Positions 38,399 to 50,672 of a stretch of DNA of 64,000 nucleotides are shown one piece after another; position 1 is the first letter of the stretch; each line of letters starts with the position of its first letter. The DNA is from Eublepharis macularius (Eukaryota; Chordata; Lepidosauria; Squamata; Eublepharidae), in assembly GCF_028583425.1 (NCBI RefSeq), contig NC_072794.1, positions 28,951,232 to 29,015,231 of the forward strand, read 5' to 3'. The translations under genes were made by a program, and so were the position numbers. The notes beneath the pieces were generated by a model. It saw only the letters and a program-made list of their open reading frames with translations. It was not told the DNA's origin and ran no database searches.

Positions 38399-40326
38399 GT
38401 AAGAAAACATACCCCAATATGTGCAAAAATAAGATTTTCTCTGTTTTACTGGGAAAAGAGAAAATGAGGGAAGTGGTTTAAAGAAGTAACGCAAATATAA
38501 AAAACTAGTGTGTAGCAAATAAGCAAGACATGTAATGCTTTCCAATATGACATGTGTAGAGGGATCTCGCAATATGTAAGTAATGAAATGGCATATTAAT
38601 TTATAGACATGAAACAAAGTTCTTTGTTCTGCATAGGTTGGGATCACGACTTGCCATATACAGAATAAAGTTATTTGAGGTGTATAGTTAGTTGGGAAGA
38701 AAATGGTCAAGTCAAGGTAGGATGCTCAGAGGTAGTAGAAGAAAATAGCATATAATCTTTATAGCATGGCTTTACCAAAGATATATCATGTCAGACAAAT
38801 CCTTTTTATTTTACATGGTGAATGAAAATCAGTCCCGAATTTTGTGGTGCCAAGATGCACCAGGGCCCCTGAGAAAAGTTCCATTCATACTTCTCGGGCC
38901 CAACCAAACATCATACAGAAGCAAACATTATCACTTGTCCCACTCCGTGGAAACCCAAATGAGAGACCTTCTGGAATTTAGTCCTCGTAGTCCTCCCCTC
39001 TCTGTGTAGCCTTTGTTATAGTATCACAGCCCCTTGTTCATCTTGTTCTGGCAAGGGGGAGTTGTGGTCTGCTGGACGTCTGATGTGTCTTTACTGAAGC
39101 AGTTGCTTGCCTTTTATGTGTAGTAGCTTTTATTTGTAACTTGTTTTTAGTATTTCATTTTAAATGGGTCTAGGATTGTTTTCATTTAACACTTGATTCC
39201 ACACTTCAATGTTGAAAGGGTCCATAAACGTACTTTGGTAAGGTATAATCTGGTGAACTCAGCCATAAACACATGCGTCTGGAAGTAAGCCTACTGAAAT
39301 CCAAGTGGAACTTGCTTCAGCGTAAATCTGTTTAGCATCTTTCATGTTAATGTATGAAATTCACAGGGGTCACACTGACATTTTACTAAAATTGTCGAAA
39401 CAAAAGTGGGAATGCATGTGTAGTGATAACTTTTTCAGTGTAAAATCTGCATTGCTAATTAGAGTTCTACACCAGTACTATAATTAAAATAGAGCTTGCA
39501 TTTCCACAGCAGTTGATAACAAAATCAATCCGGAGCTGAGAAGGCAGGAAAAAGTCAACCTTGTCTAGAAAATTTGTAGGTAGGCTTCAGCATACGTTAC
39601 CCCTATCTACAAATACCGGTTGTTGCCTGCTGTTTAAAAGGGTATGTCAAATTATTTCAGAACTTGTCTTTTTTTTTTTTTTGAAAAATTTTTTATTGGG
39701 TTAGAACATTTTTATTTTTACATTACAATCAATTTTCCCCTAATTTTTCGTTTCTAACCCCCTCCCTTTCCCCCCCTTTTGTTGACTTCCAACAGCTTTC
39801 CCACCCTCTGTCCCTTTTCCCTTACTTCTATTAAATTCCTCTGTCTAAAACAGATATACATTCTCCATTATATTAAGCAGTGCATCATTAACTCCTTTAA
39901 TTATTATACACCCAAACTATACGTCTTTAGATAAACAATTTATCCCATTTTCCAGTTTTGAATAATTCTATATAAACCTATATATCATAAACCATAAAAA
40001 TTTCCCACATTTAAATCAAACAATTTGATTTGTTCTCTATATATTACTCATTTCAACTTTTTATGGTAATTCTATATAACTCCTCAGATACTCAATCAAT
40101 TTAACTCTTCTATACATTCAGTTTGGTGCATATAAATCTTGTCAAAGAAAGAAAATATTGTTAGTTAGTCAATCCTCATGTTTAAACCTTATCATTAATT
40201 ATTCTCTATCAGTTGACCTATACATATCTATATATATCTCAATCAATTAATCTAACTGCTTATAAATTCACATTTCTCTTCCTCCCCCGGTAAAGTCACC
40301 CCTCTCTTTTATACTTTTATTATATT

Positions 40327-43300
40327 TCAGTAGTTCTCAAACTGCCACAGTTTTCCTCCCACCTCCCATTTCTTCTCCAGGTATTGTTTCAGCTTCTCCC
40401 AGTCTGTGTTGAACTGCCCTGAGTCCAGATCTCTCAGTTTTCTTGTCATCTTGTCCATTTCAGCCATATACAGCAATTTGTAGATCCAATCTTCAATAGT
40501 TGGTACTTCTTGTACTTTCCATTTCTGCGCATACAAAAGTCTAGCTGCTGCAGTCATATAAAAAATCAACGTCCTATGATGGGCTGGAATTCCCTCCATT
40601 CCCAAGTTTAGCAGCAGGAGTTCTGGGTTCTTATTTATTTGAAACTGTAAAATTTCACTCATTTCTCTTATTATTTCCCCCCAGAACTGCCTAGCTACCT
40701 CACACGACCACCACATATGATAGAGGGAGCCCTCATGTTTCTTACATTTCCAGCATTTATTAGAAGTATTCAAATTCCCTAGCGCAATCTTCTTTGGTGT
40801 CATGTACCAACGATAGATCATTTTGAAAATGTTCTCTTTAATATTAATACATGTCGTTGTCTTCATTGTAGTTTTCCACAAGTATTCCCATGCCTCCATT
40901 GTTATTTCTTTATTGAAATTTATAGCCCATTTCACCATCTGTGTTTTAACTATCTCATCCTCAGTATACCATTTCAGCAATACTTGGTATACCTTGGATA
41001 TTCTTTTCTTGTCTTCTTTAAGAAGGGTCTGCTCTAGTTCCGAGTTCTCTGTTCGTATGCCCCCTTTTGCAAAGTCTGAATTGTATAAGTCTCTAATCTG
41101 TCTATACTGAAACCAATCATAGTTAGGTGATAGTTCCTCTTGCGTCTTTATTCTAAGTTTAGATACTTCAATCTTAGTTATTTCTTTATACGTTAAACAT
41201 TGTTGTTCATTATCCACAGCTCTCGGATCTATCACCTCATATGGAACCACCCACAAGGGGGTTCCTTCTTGTAAGTAAGTTCTATACTTCTTCCAGATTG
41301 TAAATAGACTTCTCCTTACAAAATGATGCAGGAACATCGAGTTGACCTTTACTTTGTCATGCCATAGGTATGCGTGCCATCCAAAAATTTTTTTATATCC
41401 CTCTAGGGCTAATAGTTTCTTATTCTTTAATGTCATCCACTCTTTTAGCCAAACTAGGCAGATTGCATCATGGTAAAGTCTCAGATTGGGCAGTTGCATT
41501 CCGCCTCTCTCCTTTGCATCTTGTAAAACTTTTACTTTCACTCGAGGCTTCTTGCCTGCCCAAACAAAATCTGATATTTTCCTCTGCCATTTTTCAAATT
41601 GTTTAGAGTCTCTGATGATTGGTATTGTCTGTAACAAAAACATTACTCTTGGTAACACATTCATCTTAACTGCTGCAATCCTGCCCAACCATGACAGGTT
41701 CAATCTATTCCATTTGATCAAGTCTCTCTCTATCTGAGTCCATAATTTTTCATAATTATTCTTGAACAAATCTATATTTTTTGCAGTCAGCTCAACTCCC
41801 AAGTATTTCACCTTACTAGTTACTTCACAATCCGTTGTTTCCATTAACAATTGTTGTTTCTGCTTAGTCATGTTTTTGCATAATATCTTTGACTTCTTTT
41901 TGTTAATGAAGAAACCTGCCAAATCTCCAAACTCCTTGATCTTGCCTATCACTTTTGGCATGTTCTCCAGTGGGTCTTCTACAATTAACATTATGTCGTC
42001 TGCAAATGCTCTGACCTTATATGAGTAGTCCTTTATTTTTATTCCTCGTATTTCCTCATCTTGTCGAATTTGTATCATCAGAATCTCCAATACTAAAATG
42101 AACAACAATGGAGATAACGGGCAACCTTGTCTTGTTCCTTTACTAATCGTCAATTTTTTGGTCAATTCATCATTCACTACAATTGCTGCAGTCTGGTCTC
42201 TATAGATTTCCTTGATTGCTCTGACGAATCTTTCTCCCAGTTGTAGCTTTTCCATAGTGGCAAACATAAAATCCCAGTTTAAATTGTCAAACGCTTTTTC
42301 AGCGTCTACAAAGAAGAAACCAACCTCTTTGTCACAACGCTTGTCGTAGTATTCAATAGCATTGATCACTGTCCTTAAGTTGTCTCTTATTTGTCTGTCT
42401 GGCAAAAAGCCTGCTTGTTCCTCCTCTATGACTTCCGAGAGCCACCCCTTCAATCTCTCCGCCAATATCTTCGCAAAAATTTTATAGTCATTATTGAGTA
42501 GTGATATAGGCCTATAATTTTTCACGCTAGTCAGATCTTGGCCCTCTTTTGGGATCAATGATATATTCGCTTCGCTCCAAGTGTCTGGAATTCTTTGATC
42601 CCTAAAAACTCCGTTCATCACCTCTTTTAGGAATGGTGCCAGTTCATTGGCCATTGTCTTATAAAATTTAGCCGTAAGTCCATCTGGCCCTGGCGCCTTT
42701 CCTAGATTTGCGGATTGTATTGCCATATTTATTTCCTCATCAGTTACTTCACTGTTCAACTTATTTCTCCAAGCTTCCGAGATCTCTGGAAGTTTGGTTT
42801 TCTCCAAATATGATGCTATTGATTCTTTGTTTACTTCTTTTTTATTATACAGCTTAGCGTAAAATTTATAAAAGGCTCTGCTAATGGTAGTCTGCTCCAA
42901 ATACGTTTTGTTTTCTTCACAAATTTTATTTATTATTTTCTTTTCCCTTTTCTTCTTTAATTGCCATGCCAAATATTTCCCAGGTTTATTAGCACCCTCA
43001 AAAGCTTTTTGATTCAGTCTTTTAAGGTTCCACTCCAATTCTTTGTTACTCATTGCTGTTAACTGTTCTTGAAGAATTTTGATTTCCTGATGTATTTTCT
43101 TTTTCCCTGGTCTCTTTTTTAACTGTACTTCTTTGGCCTTTATTTTCTCCTCAATCTCTTGTCTTTTCTCCTCTTTCTTTTTCCTTGCTCTACCATTTAA
43201 ATCCATTAGTATGCCCCTTACAACCGCCTTGTACGCGTCCCAAACTTTACTGGTTGGTACTTCTTTATTCACGTTGTATTGTATAAAAAACTTAGTCTCT

Positions 43301-44088
43301 CTTCTCAGTGTTTCCATATTCTCACTTTCCTGTAACAGGTCCTCATTTATTCTCCAGGCTTTCCTTTTTCTCCTTTTTCCAAATTTCCACATAATTGGGT
43401 TGTGATCTGAGCCTACCATCGGCATTATTTCTACCTCCTTAGTCCATAGCGCTAAGTCCTTTGAGGCCCAGATCATATCAATTCTTGATAATGTAAGATG
43501 CCTTGCAGAATAAAAAGTAAACTGTTTGGTTTTAGGATATTCTCTCCTCCATACGTCTTCGAGAGTCTCTTGTTGAATCAACTCAAAAAAAAGCTTTGGC
43601 AATAGTCCTCTTTTCTTTTGTGCTTTTGTAGTCTTTTTGTCTAATTCCAAATCTGTCACTCCATTGAAATCTCCAGCAAGAATTATCTGGTCATATACAA
43701 GATCGTCTAGGTGCTTCCTTAAGTCCTCAAAGAAGCTTTCCTTTGCACCGTTAGGTGCATAAAGTCCGACTACCAACACTCTCTTTAAGTTCCAATTACA
43801 TTCCACTGCTACAAATCTAGCTTCCACATCTCTCATAACAAATTTTGGCTGCAGCTCCTCTTTTATATACAACACCACTCCTCTTTTTTTCTTGTTGGAA
43901 GCCGCTACAAATTCTTTGCCCAATTTTCCAGATTTTAAATATTTTACATCCTGTTTTCTAATGTGGGTCTCCTGCAAACAAACAATATCACATTTTTGTT
44001 TTAGTAGCCAATGAAAAATATTTTTTCTCTTATTCGGTGAGTTTAGTCCATTTATATTCCAAGATAATACTTTACACTCCATATTCAT
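40327..44088 (-). CDS. L1 ORF2 protein (endonuclease-reverse transcriptase), copy 1
   Basis: A 1253-residue open frame. The APE-type endonuclease spans about 1-236, with N13, E40, Y110, D140/N142, D204 and the SDH triplet at 227-229. A lysine-rich linker follows. The reverse transcriptase spans about 455-780, with NYRPISLL, D595 in FVDAEKAFD, TRQGCPLSP and the active-site FADD at 695-698. The C terminus has a Cys-His motif C1112-X2-C1115-X8-H1124-X4-C1129. The protein nicks target DNA and copies L1 RNA there. No stop or frameshift is seen. Confidence 0.96.
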   Translation of the reverse strand: MNMECKVLSWNINGLNSPNKRKNIFHWLLKQKCDIVCLQETHIRKQDVKYLKSGKLGKEFVAASNKKKRGVVLYIKEELQPKFVMRDVEARFVAVECNWNLKRVLVVGLYAPNGAKESFFEDLRKHLDDLVYDQIILAGDFNGVTDLELDKKTTKAQKKRGLLPKLFFELIQQETLEDVWRREYPKTKQFTFYSARHLTLSRIDMIWASKDLALWTKEVEIMPMVGSDHNPIMWKFGKRRKRKAWRINEDLLQESENMETLRRETKFFIQYNVNKEVPTSKVWDAYKAVVRGILMDLNGRARKKKEEKRQEIEEKIKAKEVQLKKRPGKKKIHQEIKILQEQLTAMSNKELEWNLKRLNQKAFEGANKPGKYLAWQLKKKREKKIINKICEENKTYLEQTTISRAFYKFYAKLYNKKEVNKESIASYLEKTKLPEISEAWRNKLNSEVTDEEINMAIQSANLGKAPGPDGLTAKFYKTMANELAPFLKEVMNGVFRDQRIPDTWSEANISLIPKEGQDLTSVKNYRPISLLNNDYKIFAKILAERLKGWLSEVIEEEQAGFLPDRQIRDNLRTVINAIEYYDKRCDKEVGFFFVDAEKAFDNLNWDFMFATMEKLQLGERFVRAIKEIYRDQTAAIVVNDELTKKLTISKGTRQGCPLSPLLFILVLEILMIQIRQDEEIRGIKIKDYSYKVRAFADDIMLIVEDPLENMPKVIGKIKEFGDLAGFFINKKKSKILCKNMTKQKQQLLMETTDCEVTSKVKYLGVELTAKNIDLFKNNYEKLWTQIERDLIKWNRLNLSWLGRIAAVKMNVLPRVMFLLQTIPIIRDSKQFEKWQRKISDFVWAGKKPRVKVKVLQDAKERGGMQLPNLRLYHDAICLVWLKEWMTLKNKKLLALEGYKKIFGWHAYLWHDKVKVNSMFLHHFVRRSLFTIWKKYRTYLQEGTPLWVVPYEVIDPRAVDNEQQCLTYKEITKIEVSKLRIKTQEELSPNYDWFQYRQIRDLYNSDFAKGGIRTENSELEQTLLKEDKKRISKVYQVLLKWYTEDEIVKTQMVKWAINFNKEITMEAWEYLWKTTMKTTTCINIKENIFKMIYRWYMTPKKIALGNLNTSNKCWKCKKHEGSLYHMWWSCEVARQFWGEIIREMSEILQFQINKNPELLLLNLGMEGIPAHHRTLIFYMTAAARLLYAQKWKVQEVPTIEDWIYKLLYMAEMDKMTRKLRDLDSGQFNTDWEKLKQYLEKKWEVGGKLWQFENY

Positions 44089-44867
44089 GGTTTTGTTGGT
44101 AAGTCTTTTTCATTGTCCTTGATAAATCTCTCCATCTCCCGCTCAGATCTGATACGTTTTTTTGCCCCTCCAAACTCAAAGGACACTCCTTCCGGTAACT
44201 CCCATCTGTATCTGATATTCATGTCCTTCAAAGTCTGAATTAGCACTCTATATTTTTTCCTGTCCAATAACACTGATCTGGGCAGTTCCTTCATTATAAT
44301 AATCGTCTTGCCATCAATCTCCAATGGATCTTGAAATTGTTTGGTCACAATCCTCTCTTTCATATTTCTAGTTGTAAACTGCACAATCACATCCCTTGGT
44401 AGTTTCCTCTGGGTTGCAATTCTCGAGTTCACACGATACGCCACATCTAGGATAGCCACAATTTCCTCCTCCTCCTTCCCCAGGTAATCAGCCAACACCT
44501 CAGTCATCTGTTCTTGCGCTGACTTCCCTTCCACTTCTGGCAGACCACGAAAACGAAGCTGCTTCTCCATGTGTTTAGTTTCTGCAACTGACATCCTCCC
44601 CTTCACCAGCCTCATCTCTGTTTGTTGCGTGTCTATTAAATTCTCCATCGCGTCTTCTACTGTTTTAACTCTCTGCTGCGTTCCTTGTAATTCACTGCTA
44701 ATCGTTTCCACACCTTTTTTCACTTCTGACAGCTCCGACTTTACTGTCTGTGTAACTTCCTTGACCTCTTTAATAAGCTCCAATTTCGTGTCCTTAAGTT
44801 CTTTCATCATGTCTATAAGTTTTTTGTCCAAGTTTTCTATTGCCGATTGCCACTCTTTTTTCGACAT
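44085..44867 (-). CDS. L1 ORF1 protein (RNA-binding chaperone), copy 1
   Basis: A 260-residue protein that coats L1 RNA as trimers. Residues about 8-100 are a Leu/Ile/Lys/Glu coiled coil. About 102-180 is the RRM-type domain (KQLRFRGLPE start; later RDVIVQFTTRNMKERI), and 180-250 the C-terminal domain (MKELPRSVLLDRKKYR). The start MSKKEW is preceded by the GC-rich 5' UTR. The stop TGA shares bases with the ORF2 start (ATGA). Length is short compared with human ORF1p (338) but has all three parts. Confidence 0.92.
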   Translation of the reverse strand: MSKKEWQSAIENLDKKLIDMMKELKDTKLELIKEVKEVTQTVKSELSEVKKGVETISSELQGTQQRVKTVEDAMENLIDTQQTEMRLVKGRMSVAETKHMEKQLRFRGLPEVEGKSAQEQMTEVLADYLGKEEEEIVAILDVAYRVNSRIATQRKLPRDVIVQFTTRNMKERIVTKQFQDPLEIDGKTIIIMKELPRSVLLDRKKYRVLIQTLKDMNIRYRWELPEGVSFEFGGAKKRIRSEREMERFIKDNEKDLPTKP

Positions 44868-45839
44868 CGTGGGGCTTGCTTTAGCTCGCTCCCACGAATC
44901 TGCTCTCTTCCTCAGCTCCGTGGCGTATAATTAAACGTTTTCCTTTTTTTTAAATGTCCCAATCTTTGCCAAAATTAATTTTTTATATCCAAAATGTCGG
45001 GCGTCTTTTCTCTATGGTTTCTCTATGTTATTATAATCCAAGATGGCCTACTTCCTCTTCCGCTGAAGCCACGACCCTTCCACTTTCAAAGATGGCGATT
45101 CCCCACTTCCTGTCCTTTGGCAAGGGCCGCTTCCCTCCAGCCACTCTATTGTTGTTACGCACTTCCTGTCTCCCGTCTTCCCACAGCAGGTCTCGCGATG
45201 GTGTCTTTTTCCCACAGCTCCAAAACCACAGGTATTCAAAACAATAGTCCGATTTTTGTAATAACTTCTTTAAACTTAGTCTCTTTTAAAATACAACTCC
45301 TGCCGAGTCTTCACCTCCTTTTCGCTAGTCTGTTGCAGTTTAAAAGTCTACTTTCTTTCCTCTCTGTTTTTTTCAATCTGTCCCATTTCAAGAGATAGCG
45401 ATCTTTACCTTCTCTCCAGCTTTCTCGGGTTGTAATCGCTGTTTCGATCTTAAATTCTCCTCTCGACTTCCCTCCCCGATCGAAGCTTGGGTATGTAGGT
45501 CTTATGCCAGCCGAATTGGCCCCAAAATTGCCGCAGAGATTATAGCCGACCCGTCGCAAGGTGGGACCTCAAGGATCGGGGGGGAGACTCCTTGTGTAGA
45601 GCCCCCCCTCGTCCGAGATCTAACTCACCCTAGGGTCTTGAGCGTTCTTTGCCTGCTCCCCGCCTGAGAGCAGTCGGCCGCGGGTTATTTTCACCCCTCC
45701 GGCCGGTTAAAACGGCAATCCGGTCAGCTCCACAAATGGAGCTGCGTTAGACCTCCATGAATCCCAAACCGGAAGTCTCCAAATTATTTCAGAACTTGTC
45801 ATTCTCTTCTTAAGGGAATTAAAAATTTTCTTTTGAGGA

Positions 45840-46220
45840 TTTGAAACCCCGGCATAGCTTTGCCACCACCCACCACCGGCACCAGGGTTTCTGGCACCCA
45901 CAGTGCGCGTGTGCACCCCCGGACTGCATGATGACGTCATCACGCAGCAAAGCCGGGCCCATTGGCTGGTTGGTGGCTGGGGTGGCGCACGGAGGCTGCC
46001 CGCGCTCCACATGTCGACCTGGCCGCCTGCCATGCCTGGTCTGTGGCAGCTGCGCCTAGCTGAGGGCATGTGGCAGCTGCGGTGGTGCGGGGCTGGCTAG
46101 CTGCAGCAGCTGCAGGCCAGCCACGCCAGCTCCGTGGCGTGTGCCTCTGGCGCCCCAACGCCCTAGCGCTTGCGGCGCCTGCCTCAGTGGTGGCTCCGGC
46201 CCTGCCACCACCCACCCGTA
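45840..46220. repeat. GC-rich repeat-like block next to L1 copy 1
   Basis: About 380 bp of very GC-rich DNA ending 'ggtggctccggccctg', a typical squamate hAT-MITE end (complement starts cagggccggagcc). The octamer ccaccacc occurs just inside the left edge (near 45872) and immediately after the right end, a candidate 8-bp duplication. Left inverted end not clearly matched, so the class is uncertain. Overlapping frames on both strands are composition effects. Confidence 0.4.
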
Positions 46221-47051
46221 GGATTTTAAATCATCTTGTATTGGTGAAACTGCTTGGCCTGTCTTAAAGTGCTGAATCTGACTCATGGGTTCTTCTGGAA
46301 ATTGAGGTGTTATGTTTCTGTGTTTATAGCTAAAGGTTGGCATTGACAATTGTATTCAGTGGCTATAAGTGTGGCAAGTCAATCCTTCTGAAGTTATTGA
46401 CATGGTTGGGAGTCAGCAGTTGTGCAGTCTCTACAGCTGTATTCTTGTGCAGATATAGATAACTTCTGCACATGAATTTTCTTGGTTCTGGTAAATGGCA
46501 AAATTTCAGACATGCACTAGTTAGGAGACCTCTGATTTGAGTTTCTGCAGTCAGGTTTTCAGTCCTGAATCTGTACCAGCAAGTTCAAGATACTAACAGT
46601 GCTTGAATTCTAATGCCTGCTTTGGAGAGAGAGCTTTCTGTGAAAGGGAGCCTTAGATATTTTGTAAGGCAATATTTTCTTGGGATAGAAGTGTTTTAAA
46701 TGTTTCATTTCTCCATTCTGGGGCAGTCCAGCAACATTTCTCATACGATGTTGTTGACATAATAGTTAAACAGAAGTTGCTGTTTTGTGGTCTGTTCATT
46801 GGAGTGCAGTGATCTGTGACTGTCTAGTATTCTTCTGAATCATATGCCTCAGGCATAAGTATAGATTTGTTATGATTACTATTTTCATTTAAGAAGAATT
46901 TCAGGTAAATGAGTCTTTTTTTCAGTGTGTCGTACACACAATAACACTTGTTCTGTTTCTTTATGCATCTGAAATGTCTAAATACTGTTTATGTACTGAG
47001 CTGTCATAATTGCCAGAGGAATTGAAGGATGAGTCTGCATCTTGCTTCTGA

Positions 47052-48619
<1,568 letters not shown>

Positions 48620-48989
48620 TAATGGATATTCAAGTTTAAATACTCGTTATAGTAAGAAATTGGTAGCTACATAGGAACAAGAAAATCAAAATTCCTATTT
48701 TAATTTGCAGTCCTAAGGGTCCAAGATTTTGTGTATATTTCCAATAAAATCTACTGCTTGTATTCTTTCCACAGCATAGTAAAACCACCATCTTTGACAT
48801 TCAGAACAAAGTGCTGCAAGGATAAATTGACATTTCTCACTATCAACACTGGTTCATAACTTATGACTCATTTTTACAGTGTTCATTGTTTCGATTTACG
48901 GGAATCCTTACCTTGATAGCTTATAAATGTTTAGTGAAGAACTGGTCTGGAAAACATTGTTGTTGACATTTGGTTGCTGGTAAACCTAG

Positions 48990-49205
48990 ATGTGCCCTGA
49001 GCAAGATAGCCCAGGCAAGCCTGATCTCGGAAGCTAAGCAAGGTCATTCTTGGTTAGTAATTGAATGGGAAACCACCAAGGAAGTCCTGGTTCACTGTGT
49101 GGAGGCAGGCAATGACAAACCACCTCTGTTGGTCTCTTGCCTTGAAAACCCTAGCTGGCGGGGTGGGGTCGCCATAAGTTGGCTGTGACTTGACAGCACT
49201 TTCTA
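48990..49205 (+). mobile_element. 5S rRNA-derived SINE with Bov-B-like tail
   Basis: 'cctgatctcggaagctaagc' (49020) is identical to the 5S rRNA internal promoter region, followed by 'tggttagtaattgaatggga' in place of the 5S C-box. The body 'ttgccttgaaaaccct' and the end 'gtcgccataagttggctgtg' with 'acttgacagcac' match the squamate 5S-SINE with a Bov-B-related 3' end. It is the best preserved of the three copies. Confidence 0.85.
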
Positions 49206-50087
49206 CCATCACAAATCTAGATGAAATTGTTGAATTCAGTATTTCCTCAATACATTAGTGAACGTACTGGCTAGGAGTAATATTTGGAAAATTGGCTGCT
49301 GACACTACAGCAGGAGCTTGCTGTAAGTAAAACTGATAAAGGAAGTGAGGAGGAAACAGGACCTGCTTGAATTGTATTTAGGGAAATAGTAAATGCAGGG
49401 CAAAGCTGATTTTTTGCATGAAATCTTTAACATTCTCTTCTAATTGTAAAATCATAGATTCTATTGTAATGTTTTAAAGAGCTGTCTTTATATAAATTAA
49501 GTGAATTAGTCACCAGTAAGCGGTCATGTTAAGATATGATCAGGGCTTGTAGGAGAAGGTAGCATGTAAACATTTTAAATAAATAAAATGAATGTGTGCA
49601 GTGAGATGCAGATGAAATCATCCTGCAGTTTATTTTAGTCATCCTTAGGAGCTCACCACTGGGATTGAACTTGTTCTTTCGCCCACTTCTGTTCAGATGC
49701 CAGTACGTCTGTAGAGGTTCCTCTTAACGAAAGCTAACTCTTGGGAGACTTTGCGGGGGGAGGTCTGCAGTATTCAGACTGTCTTGCTGGTGAACTCTTT
49801 AAGATGCTCCAATAACCCTAGGGCACTGATACGCTTGGTTTATTGCTAGAGGTTATTGTAATGGGATATTGACAAATGTCTTAATGTTGAGTTCAGGTGC
49901 GGTGTGATTACTTTTTGAGCTGAACTTGTATTCCTTAAAACAAATAAGCATAGCACTCTGCATGAGAAGTAACGTGTAGACATGTTGTGGATAAGGAACA
50001 TTACATTTGCACCAAACCATTCTGTTACTTCTGAAGATGTTTAAGAACTTGGGAACAGGCTGTGGAATTTTGGGCTTACCACTTCTG

Positions 50088-50392
50088 CCCTGTGGCACAG
50101 AGTGGTAAGCTGCAGTACTGTAACCCAAGCTCTGCTCATGACCTGAGTTCGATCCTGGCGGAAGCTGGGTTCAGATAACTGGCTCAGGGTTGACTCAGCC
50201 TTCCATCCTTACGAGGTCGGTAAAATGAGTACCCATTTTCCTGGGGGTAAAGTGTAGATGACTGGGGAAGGCAATGGCAAACCACCCCATAAAGAAGTCT
50301 GCCAAGAAAACATCGTGATGCGACGTCTCCCCATGGGTCAGTAATAACTCGATGCTTGCACAGGGGGACTACCTTTACCTTTTACCTTTTCC
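50088..50392 (+). mobile_element. Sauria-type tRNA-derived SINE
   Basis: It has a tRNA-like head with B box gagttcgatcc (50145-50155), a body including 'gactcagccttccatcctta' and 'gtagatgactggggaaggca', then 'ggcaaaccaccccataaaga', a Bov-B-related 3' part and a tail of ACCTTT-type repeats. This is the Sauria SINE family of squamates. It is full length and well preserved. Confidence 0.88.
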
Positions 50393-50565
50393 TGGCTTCT
50401 TCCTAGCCATTGTAAACAAGGTTGAAATTGGTTGGGTGGGAGAAAGGGTCTGAGGGAACTTACATATGGGAAGGGAGGAGCCAGGAAGAGAGAATGTTAC
50501 CATCAGAGTGTACCTGGATAGTCTGAACAAAGATCAGCAAAAGATGTTGCTTGCTTGTATGCTCG

Positions 50566-50672
50566 GATTAAGGCCGTGAACATTATGCATGCTTGCTTGC
50601 TTGGGAATAAGTCCCATGATATGCCGTGAGGCTTAGTTTTGAGTAGATGTGCGTTCGATTGGGCTGCTAAAT
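50566..50672. repeat. Dispersed sauropsid repeat relic
   Basis: The order 'gcttgggaataagtcccat' ... 'gaggcttagttttgagtag' ... 'gttcgattgggctg' follows a widespread repeat whose copies read like ggaagtaagccc...cttacttctgagtagacatgc...aggattg. Similar worn copies occur at about 4325-4405 and 39265-39340. The class is not known to me. Confidence 0.45.

Larger units (their letters stand above)
39669..45779 (-). mobile_element. Full-length L1 LINE, copy 1 (antisense to COP1)
   Basis: A complete 6.1 kb L1 on the - strand. It has a GC-rich 5' UTR of about 0.9 kb (45779-44868), ORF1, ORF2, a 3' UTR with a G-rich tract (C-rich on + at 39758-39777) and a short A tail (T run from 39669). A 21-bp direct repeat (39648-39668 and 45780-45800) is the target-site duplication. 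Both reading frames are open and all the catalytic motifs I checked are present, so it is a candidate for a recently mobile, possibly still competent element. Its antisense placement in intron 9 limits harm to COP1 splicing. Confidence 0.96.

Noticed and set aside
41370-43405. Frames on the + strand across L1 copy 1 (and the mirror ones in copy 2)
   Set aside because: Antisense shadows of ORF2, with no independent evidence.
49020-49075. 5S rRNA-like sequence suggesting a 5S rRNA gene
   Set aside because: Only the internal promoter half matches, and it runs into the SINE body and Bov-B-like tail.
50145-50155. tRNA B-box-like sequence suggesting a tRNA gene
   Set aside because: It belongs to a Sauria-type SINE; no cloverleaf can be drawn with acceptor and anticodon stems. 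The same holds for B-box-like motifs at 5591, 8690 and 10655.
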